Positions 1-5,120 of a stretch of DNA of 6,925 nt are shown one piece after another. The notes beneath the pieces were generated by a model. The model worked only from the letters and a program-made list of their open reading frames with translations, was not told the DNA's origin and did not search any database. Every line of letters begins with the position of its first letter. Within the stretch, counting starts at the first letter, position 1. Source of the stretch: an uncultured Lachnospiraceae bacterium (GTDB lineage: Bacteria > Bacillota > Clostridia > Lachnospirales > Lachnospiraceae); assembly GCA_902783935.1 (NCBI GenBank), contig CACZTA010000330.1, positions 1 through 6,925 on the forward strand, written 5' to 3'. The position numbers and the translations under genes are program-made.

Positions 1-393
1 CTCAATAAGGCGATGGAATTCCGTACAGACAGTCTTGTTGTGATCCTGGAGGATGAAAAGCAGGATCTTGATAACCTGTTTGCCGCGCATCCGGATTTTG
101 CCGCCAAGTTTACGAACCATATCTCGGTGCCGATCTTCACGAATGATGAGCTGGTCGGCTTCGGCAAGGCCTACGCGGAAGAGAACGGATACCGGATGGA
201 CGAGATGGCGACGCTTGCCCTGTATACCATGATCGGTGACAAACAGAAAAATGCGGAGCCGGTGACGGTCAGCATGGTTCGCGACATGGTTGATAAAGCA
301 GCAGACCGAAGCAGCCGGAAGTTCCGGTTCGGCAAGGCACCGGAGAAGGTTGACGGTCTGATCGTTCTCCATGAAAAAGACTTTAATTTCTGA
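1..393 (+). CDS. AAA+ ATPase-like protein, C-terminal fragment (5' end outside window)
   Basis: The reading frame is open from base 1, before the first ATG at 13, so this is the 3' end of a longer gene; 130 codons are visible. The fragment resembles the second half of an AAA+ module of the CbbX/SpoVK type. A hydrophobic sensor-1-like strand (SLVVILED) is followed by HPDFAAKF, where active members usually have a GLxSRF-like element. Then comes a helical lid (NDELVGFGKAYAEENGY). The usual arginine of the SRF element is absent (AKF here), which suggests a degenerate or non-hydrolysing module. That is inference, because the Walker A and B motifs would lie upstream. The protein ends in HEKDFNF and TGA, and a strong terminator about 50 bases later separates it from rsmA. 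The substrate is unknown. The family call rests on pattern memory and is moderate; a specific SpoVK role is not supported. Confidence 0.55.
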   Translation, partial: LNKAMEFRTDSLVVILEDEKQDLDNLFAAHPDFAAKFTNHISVPIFTNDELVGFGKAYAEENGYRMDEMATLALYTMIGDKQKNAEPVTVSMVRDMVDKAADRSSRKFRFGKAPEKVDGLIVLHEKDFNF

Positions 394-442
394 CGCAGAG
401 TTCCCGTGACATTAAGATCATGTGAAGAATGAGAAACGAATT

Positions 443-476
443 CCCGCCTGCGGAGTGCAGGCGGGTTTCATTTTCC
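443..476 (+). terminator. Intrinsic terminator after the AAA+-like gene
   Basis: A perfect 9-bp GC-rich stem, CCCGCCTGC (443-451) with GCAGGCGGG (457-465), has a 5-base loop (GGAGT). It is followed by a T-rich tract, TTTCATTTTCC. It lies 50 bases after the stop codon of the upstream gene and 60 bases before rsmA, as expected for a Rho-independent terminator. The T tract is interrupted by C and A, so some read-through is possible. No convincing promoter is visible between it and rsmA. Confidence 0.85.
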
Positions 477-492
477 TCCTCCCGCGGAATTC

Positions 493-509
493 CGGGCAGA
501 AGATGCCCG
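493..509 (+). other. Small hairpin just upstream of the rsmA ribosome binding site
   Basis: CGGGCA (493-498) can pair with TGCCCG (504-509) around a GAAGA loop, giving a 6-bp stem that ends two bases before the AAAGGA ribosome binding site (512-517). It leaves the Shine-Dalgarno sequence itself free. It could stabilise the 5' end of the message or be chance; no T tract follows, so it is not a terminator. Confidence 0.35.
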
Positions 510-526
510 TGAAAGGATTTTAAATC

Positions 527-1405
527 ATGAAAAAACAGCCATATCTGGCAAGCCCCGCACAGACGGCGGCAGTGCTCAGGCACCATCATATCTCAGCCAG
601 GAAAAAATTCGGACAGAATTTCCTGATCGACCCCGGGGTACTGGAAGACACCATCCGCGCGGCGGACCTGTCTGAAGACGATTTTGTCCTGGAAGTCGGA
701 CCCGGTATCGGGACACTGACCCAGTATCTCTGCTTTGCGGCTGGAAAAGTCTGCGCCGTTGAGATCGACCGGTCTCTCCTGCCGGTGCTCGAAGATACCC
801 TGCAGGGCTGGAATAATGTGACTGTCCGGAATGAGGATATTCTGAAGACGGACCTGGCCGCACTCGCGGAGAGCGAAAACGGCGGCCGGCCGGTGAAAGT
901 CGTCGCGAACCTGCCTTATTACATCACGACGCCGGTCATCATGAAGCTCCTTACGGAAAGCAGCGCGGTCGACAGCGTGACGGTCATGGTCCAGAAAGAG
1001 GTCGCGGACAGGATGCAGGCGGAGCCGGGGACAAAAACTTACGGCGCGCTGACGCTTTCCGTGCAGTATTATGCGGAACCGGAGATCGTCCGGATCGTCC
1101 GGCCGTCTTCATTTATGCCGCAGCCCGGCGTCGACAGTGCCGTCATTCACCTGAAGCGGAGGCGTGTCCCGCCGGTCAGCGTGAAAAATGAGAAGCTGCT
1201 CTTTGCCCTGATCCGGGCGTCGTTTAACCAGCGCAGGAAAAAGCTGACGAACGGCATAACCAATTTTGAGGGCTTCCGGTTTTCAAAGCAGGAAGCGGAG
1301 GAAGCGGTGGTTTCATGCGGGCTTGACGCGGGCGTCCGGGGGGAGAAGCTGTCCCTTGCCGAGTTTGCGGCGCTGGCTGACGCGCTTGACGGGGGGCGCG
1401 CGTGA
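527..1405 (+). CDS. rsmA: 16S rRNA (adenine1518-N6/adenine1519-N6)-dimethyltransferase
   Basis: RsmA (KsgA) uses S-adenosylmethionine to dimethylate two adjacent adenines in the helix 45 loop of 16S rRNA, a late step of 30S assembly in the cytoplasm. The 292-residue product has the usual family length. Motifs in order: FGQNFLID (28-35), the SAM-binding motif LEVGPGIGTLT (55-65), acidic ribose-binding VEID (78-81), NEDIL (102-106), catalytic NLPYY (128-132), MVQKEVADRM, and the C-terminal RASFNQRRKKL (from about 230). All key positions are intact. The ATG is preceded by AAAGGA (512-517) with 9-base spacing, and the N-terminal residues before FGQNF match the family in length. The gene is separated from the upstream gene by a terminator and from prfB by a new promoter, so it may be a single-gene unit. 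I found no clear promoter of its own. Confidence 0.97.
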   Translation: MKKQPYLASPAQTAAVLRHHHISARKKFGQNFLIDPGVLEDTIRAADLSEDDFVLEVGPGIGTLTQYLCFAAGKVCAVEIDRSLLPVLEDTLQGWNNVTVRNEDILKTDLAALAESENGGRPVKVVANLPYYITTPVIMKLLTESSAVDSVTVMVQKEVADRMQAEPGTKTYGALTLSVQYYAEPEIVRIVRPSSFMPQPGVDSAVIHLKRRRVPPVSVKNEKLLFALIRASFNQRRKKLTNGITNFEGFRFSKQEAEEAVVSCGLDAGVRGEKLSLAEFAALADALDGGRA

Positions 1406-1418
1406 TCCGCGGTTTTTC

Positions 1419-1447
1419 TTGCAAACAGCGCGCATATTTAGTATAGT
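1419..1447 (+). promoter_or_regulatory. Sigma-A type promoter upstream of prfB
   Basis: TTGCAA (1419-1424, four of six matches to TTGACA) and TATAGT (1442-1447, five of six matches to TATAAT) are separated by exactly 17 bases. The spacer and the bases around the -10 box are AT-rich in an otherwise GC-rich region. Transcription would begin near 1453-1455, giving a leader of about 80 bases before the prfB start. It is the best promoter I see in the window. Since the downstream spacings are short, it probably drives prfB, hom, apgM, lysC and perhaps mecA. Confidence 0.7.
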
Positions 1448-1481
1448 TTAGCCGTATAAGTCTGTCGGGAAGCCGCCGATG

Positions 1482-1495
1482 TACGGAATACGGAA
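1482..1495 (+). repeat. Tandem 7-base repeat in the prfB leader
   Basis: TACGGAA occurs twice head to tail (1482-1488 and 1489-1495). Either copy can pair with CCGTAT at 1452-1457 near the predicted transcript start: TACGG of the first copy gives 5 bp, and ATACGG across the second gives 6 bp. The two copies would therefore offer alternative leader folds. A small stem (TCGG 1465-1468 with CCGA 1476-1479) sits inside. A regulatory meaning is not established. Confidence 0.4.
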
Positions 1496-1499
1496 TAAA

Positions 1500-1515
1500 G
1501 GAGGCCTGTGCCTCC
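1500..1515 (+). promoter_or_regulatory. Hairpin sequestering a strong Shine-Dalgarno sequence
   Basis: GGAGGC (1500-1505) and GCCTCC (1510-1515) form a perfect 6-bp hairpin with a CTGT loop. The 5' arm contains the GGAGG of an AAAGGAGG Shine-Dalgarno sequence (1497-1504), so folding would hide it from the ribosome. The sequence lies 11 bases before an ATG at 1516 that opens a short ORF out of frame with prfB. It lies about 30 bases before the proposed prfB start, which is too far to serve that start directly. Confidence 0.5.
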
Positions 1516-1578
1516 ATGAAAGAAGGTGAGACTATTGGTAGAATTAGATCCGATCAGATACGAACTGAATACCTTTGA
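1516..1578 (+). CDS. Possible 20-codon leader ORF overlapping the prfB start
   Basis: ATG at 1516 opens a 20-codon frame (beginning MKEGETIGRIRSDQ) ending in TGA at 1576-1578. An AAAGGAGG sequence lies 11 bases upstream but is part of a hairpin. The frame overlaps the first 44 bases of prfB in another reading frame. Its final codons are CTT TGA, the same string used at the prfB frameshift site. A +1 slip here would bring ribosomes into the first prfB frame (codon GAT at 1577). The overlapped stretch encodes conserved-looking prfB residues (NTFDEP), so the CTT-TGA string may be a by-product of that coding. The peptide resembles nothing I know, and it may not be translated. Confidence 0.25.
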   Translation: MKEGETIGRIRSDQIRTEYL

Positions 1579-2675
1579 TGAGCCATTAGTTGAAATGAGG
1601 GATTCACTTTGACCTCGCTGTCAAAGAGAGAAGGATTCAGGAATTAAACCGCGAAATGGAAGATCCCCGTATATGGGATGCTCCTGAAGAGGCACAGAAA
1701 AAAATGAAGCTTCTGGCTTCTCTTAAGAGCGACGTGACTGTATATGAGGAGCTTGTTGCCGCCAGGGATGATATCAGGGATATGATCGAGATGGCGGATG
1801 AAGAGCCGGATCCCGCGCTCGTACCCGAAGTGCAGGAGATGTTTGACGGCTTTAAGGAAAAATTTGAGACGCTCAGGATGAAAACCCTGCTGTCCGGGGA
1901 GTACGACGGCTGTAATGCGATTATGACGCTGCATGCCGGGACCGGCGGCACGGAAGCGATGGACTGGACGGGAATGCTGTACCGCATGTACACAAGATGG
2001 GCGGAGGCCCACGGCTTTCAGGTGGATGTGCTGGACATTCTCGAAGGGGAAGAAGCAGGCCTCAAATCCGTCACCTTCCAGGTGAACGGGGATAATGCCT
2101 ACGGACTTCTGAAGTCCGAACACGGTGTACACCGCCTGGTGCGCATCTCTCCTTTTAATGCAAACGGCAAACGGCAGACCTCCTTCTCCGCATGTGAAGT
2201 CATGCCGGATATCGAGGAAGATATTGATATTGAAATCGACCCGAAGGACATCCGTGTTGACACATACCGGTCCTCGGGAGCCGGCGGCCAGCATATCAAC
2301 AAGACATCTTCGGCGATCCGCATCACGCATTTCCCGACGGGGATTGTCGTGACCTGCCAGAACGAGCGCTCGCAGTTCCAGAACAAGGACAAGGCGTTCC
2401 AGGAGCTGAAGATCAAACTCTATATGCTGCAGAAGCAGGCAAATGCCGAAAAACTGGATGATATCCGTGGCAAGGTCACGGAAATCGCCTGGGGCAATCA
2501 GATCCGTTCCTATTTCCTGCAGCCCTATCAGCTTATCAAGGATCTGAGAACAAACGAAGAACAGACGAATGCACAGAAGGTACTCGACGGCGGGATTGAT
2601 CCGTTTATCAATGCGTACCTGAAGTGGTCGGCTCTCGGGAATACTGATCAGACAGATAAGCCTGAGAACAGATAA
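1535..2675 (+). CDS. prfB: Peptide chain release factor 2 (RF2), with programmed +1 frameshift
   Basis: RF2 recognises UAA and UGA stop codons and triggers hydrolysis of peptidyl-tRNA on the ribosome. The gene is in two frames. TTG (1535) opens 25 codons, MVELDPIRYELNTFDEP to MRDSL, ending at in-frame TGA 1610-1612. After CTT the ribosome must skip T1610 and continue with GAC at 1611 (DLAVKERRIQEL) for 354 codons, giving about 379 residues. In that numbering the stop-reading SPF tripeptide is at 205-207 and the catalytic GGQ at 250-252, the same numbers as in E. coli RF2. Residue 246, a Thr in E. coli K-12, is Ser. The TTG start has AGGTGA (1524-1529) 5 bases upstream and gives the expected N-terminus; an in-frame GTG at 1526 is the main alternative. 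The stop codon overlaps the hom ribosome binding site, so the genes are probably co-transcribed. Confidence 0.96.
1598..1613 (+). promoter_or_regulatory. prfB programmed +1 frameshift (autoregulatory recoding) site
   Basis: The string AGGGATTCACTTTGAC contains the slippery CTT codon, the in-frame TGA and the following C, the poor-termination UGAC context. An upstream AGGG can pair with the 16S rRNA tail. When RF2 is scarce, the ribosome pauses at UGA, the P-site tRNA slips +1, and RF2 is made; this is the known RF2 feedback loop. The classical E. coli stimulator is AGGGGG followed by three bases and CTT. Here it begins at the same codon, but the last two G are replaced by AT, leaving a shorter helix. 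Confidence 0.95.
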
Positions 2676-2685
2676 GGAGGCAGTC

Positions 2686-3909
2686 ATGGCAAAAGTGGCA
2701 GTAATGGGATGCGGCACGGTCGGTGCCGGCGTGATCCGGGTGTTTGACATGAACAGCGGGGCAATCGCCCGCCGGGTCGGAGAAAAAGTGGAAGTAAAGA
2801 GGGCGCTGGACCTGAGGGAGTTTCCGGGCACCCCGATTGAAAAGATCCTGACACATGATTTCCAGGACATCCTGAATGATCCGGAGATCAGCGTGGTAGT
2901 GGAAACGATGGGCGGGCTGAAGCCGGCCTTCCAGTTCACGAAACAGCTGCTTGAAGCCGGGAAATGCGTCTGCACGTCCAACAAGGAACTGGTTGCGGAA
3001 CACGGGGTGGAGCTTCTGGAAACCGCCCGTGCCCACGGTGTCAGCTATCTGTTTGAAGCGAGCTGCGGGGGCGGCATTCCGATTATCCGCACGCTCAACG
3101 AGTCACTGACGGCTGAAGAAATCAGTGAAGTGACCGGCATCCTGAACGGCACGACAAATTATATCCTGACGACGATGGCCGATGAAGGCAAAGATTTTGA
3201 GACGGCCCTGAAAGAGGCGCAGGAGATGGGATACGCCGAGCTTCATCCGGAAGCGGACGTGGAAGGCTGGGATGCCTGCCGCAAGATCGCGATCCTCTCT
3301 TCGCTGGCCTACGGCGGACATCTCTCCTACAAAGATGTCGATACGGAAGGCATCACGAAGATTGATGCAGCCGATATTCTCTATGCGGCCGCACTTGAGT
3401 GCCGGATCCGCCTGCTGGCGACAAGCCGCCGGGAAGGAAACGGCATCTGGGCGCTGGTGGCCCCGATGATGATCGGCCATGAGAACCCGCTGACGACAGT
3501 CGACGGCGTCATGAATGCCGTCATGGTCAAGGGAAATGCCGTGGGAACCACGATGTATTACGGGTCGGGTGCAGGTTCCCTGCCGACGGCCAGTGCTGTC
3601 TGCGGCGACGTGATTGAATGCGTGAAGAATAACGGCAGGCCGGTCAGCAGTGACTACTCGTCCGGGCCGATCAGCCTTCTCCCGGTGGATGAAGTGGAGA
3701 GGCCGTTCTTTGTCCGGTACAGGGGGACGGAGACAGAGGCGATCAGGAAATACGGCGAAATCAGCCACATCACGGTCCTGAAGAAGTATCCGGAAGAATT
3801 CGGTTTCCTCACACCCGTGATGGCAGAGAAAACATTTAAGGCAATTGCTGCGGAAGACGACAAAGTGATCAAGTGGATCCGCAGGGGAAAGAAGGAAGAG
3901 GCAGAATGA
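2686..3909 (+). CDS. hom: Homoserine dehydrogenase
   Basis: Hom reduces aspartate 4-semialdehyde to homoserine with NAD(P)H, the branch step toward threonine and methionine. The 407-residue product begins with a dinucleotide-binding loop GCGTVGAG (8-15). The substrate lysine lies in TSNKELV (K100), followed by EASCGGGIPI (124-133) and NGTTNYIL (154-161). The active-site segment around ADVEGWDACRK has E185, D191, D196 and K200, which align with E208, D214, D219 and K223 of the yeast enzyme. A typical C-terminal ACT domain with its DxPGV signature is not visible. The last 69 residues (from RPFFVRY, 339) look like a shortened, divergent version ending in VIKWIRR. AAGGAGG (2674-2680) lies 5 bases before the ATG. 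The gene overlaps the next one by 4 bases (ATGA), indicating translational coupling. Confidence 0.95.
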   Translation: MAKVAVMGCGTVGAGVIRVFDMNSGAIARRVGEKVEVKRALDLREFPGTPIEKILTHDFQDILNDPEISVVVETMGGLKPAFQFTKQLLEAGKCVCTSNKELVAEHGVELLETARAHGVSYLFEASCGGGIPIIRTLNESLTAEEISEVTGILNGTTNYILTTMADEGKDFETALKEAQEMGYAELHPEADVEGWDACRKIAILSSLAYGGHLSYKDVDTEGITKIDAADILYAAALECRIRLLATSRREGNGIWALVAPMMIGHENPLTTVDGVMNAVMVKGNAVGTTMYYGSGAGSLPTASAVCGDVIECVKNNGRPVSSDYSSGPISLLPVDEVERPFFVRYRGTETEAIRKYGEISHITVLKKYPEEFGFLTPVMAEKTFKAIAAEDDKVIKWIRRGKKEEAE

Positions 3910-5102
3910 AATACGTACTGGTTCTGGGCGACGGGATGGCCGATGAACCCATCGAATCTCTCGGCGGGATGACCCCGCTGGAATATGCGTCGACACCGGT
4001 GATGGATGAACTGGCCGCACACGGTGAGATCGGGATGCTGCATACGATCCCGGAGGGCATGAAGCCCGGATCGGATACGGCAAACCTGAGCGTTATGGGC
4101 TATGATCCGAGGGCGTGCTATTCAGGCAGGTCCCCGCTGGAGGCCCTTTCGATCGGCGTTCAGATGAAGGATACCGACATTTCCTACCGCGTCAACATCG
4201 TGACGCTGGATGACGCGGAGGTTTTTGAAGAGAAGAAAATCCTGGACCACAGTTCTGACGAGATCCCGACAGCGGATTCGACGGAACTGATGAAGGCCGT
4301 GGCCGCTGAACTCACGGACCCGCAGTTTACATTTTACGGGGGAACTTCCTACCGGCACTGCATGATCTGGGATCACGGGGAAGCGGTTGAACTGTCGCAG
4401 CCCCACGACCATCTCGGCGAAGTGATCGGCCGGTACCTGCCGCCCGAACCGTTCCTCTCCATGATGAAGAAGAGCTATGAGATCCTTAAGGACCATCCCA
4501 TCAACGTAAAGCGCAGGGAGCAGGGCCTGAATCCGGCGGTCTGCTTCTGGTTCTGGGGCGCGGGCAGGAAGCCGAAGCTCACGGACTTTAAGGAGAAATT
4601 CGGAAAGAGCGCCGTCATGATCTCTGCGGTGGACCTCCTGAAGGGCCTCGGCATAGGGACCGGCATGACGGTGATTGAAGTGCCGGGAGCGACCGGCGGC
4701 CTTGAGACGAACTACGAGGGCAAGGCGCAGGCTGCGGTAAAGGCTGTCCTTGAGGACGGATATGATTTTGCCTACGTTCACGTGGAAGCGCCGGATGAGA
4801 TGGGCCACCAGGGCTCAGTGGAAAAGAAAATCCGGTCCGTGGAATATCTGGACAGCCGCGTGATCAGGATCGTCAGGGATGCCCTTGAGCAGTCGGGGGA
4901 AGATTACCGGATCCTCGTGCTTCCGGATCATCCCACGCCCATCAGATGCCGTACCCATACGGCGGATCCTGTCCCTTATCTGCTTTATGACAGCACGAAA
5001 AAGGTGACGCACGGCTGGAAGTATAATGAGAGAGAAGGACGCCTGAGCGGCAATGACGCCGGTCCCGGTCCGAACATGATGAAACGGCTTTTTGAAGAAT
5101 AA
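3906..5102 (+). CDS. ApgM-like alkaline phosphatase superfamily protein, probable homoserine kinase
   Basis: The 398-residue protein belongs to the archaeal-type cofactor-independent phosphoglycerate mutase family (ApgM). Visible metal and catalytic positions are GDGMAD (8-13, D9), the nucleophile region GSDTANLSVMGYDP (S56), HVEAPDEMGH (H292, D297, H301) and PDHPTP (D341, H342). A bacterial branch of this family carries the TIGRFAM name 'proposed homoserine kinase', based on its neighbourhood with threonine genes. Here it sits between hom and lysC and overlaps hom by 4 bases, so I infer ATP-dependent phosphorylation of homoserine rather than glycolysis. No GHMP-type ThrB is in the window. 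I chose ATG 3906 over the upstream in-frame ATG 3873: MKYVLVLGDGM is the normal family start, and the longer form would run 37 bases into hom. Family call is firm; function is probable. Confidence 0.9.
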   Translation: MKYVLVLGDGMADEPIESLGGMTPLEYASTPVMDELAAHGEIGMLHTIPEGMKPGSDTANLSVMGYDPRACYSGRSPLEALSIGVQMKDTDISYRVNIVTLDDAEVFEEKKILDHSSDEIPTADSTELMKAVAAELTDPQFTFYGGTSYRHCMIWDHGEAVELSQPHDHLGEVIGRYLPPEPFLSMMKKSYEILKDHPINVKRREQGLNPAVCFWFWGAGRKPKLTDFKEKFGKSAVMISAVDLLKGLGIGTGMTVIEVPGATGGLETNYEGKAQAAVKAVLEDGYDFAYVHVEAPDEMGHQGSVEKKIRSVEYLDSRVIRIVRDALEQSGEDYRILVLPDHPTPIRCRTHTADPVPYLLYDSTKKVTHGWKYNEREGRLSGNDAGPGPNMMKRLFEE

Positions 5103-5119
5103 GAGTAAATAAGAGTAAA
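5100..5119 (+). repeat. Tandem 10-base repeat between apgM-like gene and lysC
   Basis: TAAGAGTAAA occurs twice in direct succession (5100-5109 and 5110-5119). The first copy supplies the stop codon of the upstream gene (TAA 5100-5102) plus a second in-frame TAA at 5106-5108. The second copy supplies the only Shine-Dalgarno-like purines (AAGAG 5111-5115) before the lysC ATG. It looks like a small duplication that fills the gap. Confidence 0.6.
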
Positions 5120-5120
5120 A

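Noticed and set aside
394..526. Promoter for rsmA in the gap after the terminator
   Set aside because: I found no pair of -35 and -10 boxes with acceptable spacing. rsmA may depend on read-through or on a promoter that I cannot recognise.
1396..1417. Possible terminator after rsmA (CGCG ... CGCG followed by TTTTT)
   Set aside because: Only a 4-bp stem overlapping the stop codon can be drawn. The T run lies directly before the -35 box of the prfB promoter and is better explained as AT-rich promoter context.
1656..2675. prfB annotated as starting at ATG 1656
   Set aside because: That frame omits about 40 N-terminal residues. The upstream frame plus the CTT-TGA-C site restores the complete RF2 N-terminus and matches E. 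coli numbering of SPF and GGQ.
1644..2984. Long minus-strand open frame (446 codons) opposite prfB and hom
   Set aside because: It lies opposite two unmistakable genes, has no recognisable motif, and its composition (many His, Arg, Pro, Phe) is typical of the reverse of GC-rich coding sequence.
3873..3905. Upstream in-frame ATG as the start of the ApgM-like gene
   Set aside because: It would add 11 residues (MDPQGKEGRGR) not expected in the family and lengthen the overlap with hom to 37 bases. ATG 3906 gives the normal start and a typical 4-base ATGA coupling.
3103..4083. Minus-strand open frame (326 codons) opposite hom and the ApgM-like gene
   Set aside because: Same reason: no domain, no ribosome binding site noted, and it crosses the junction of two well-supported genes.
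5103..5120. Lysine riboswitch or T-box upstream of lysC
   Set aside because: The gap is only 18 bases and made of a short repeat; there is no room for such an element.
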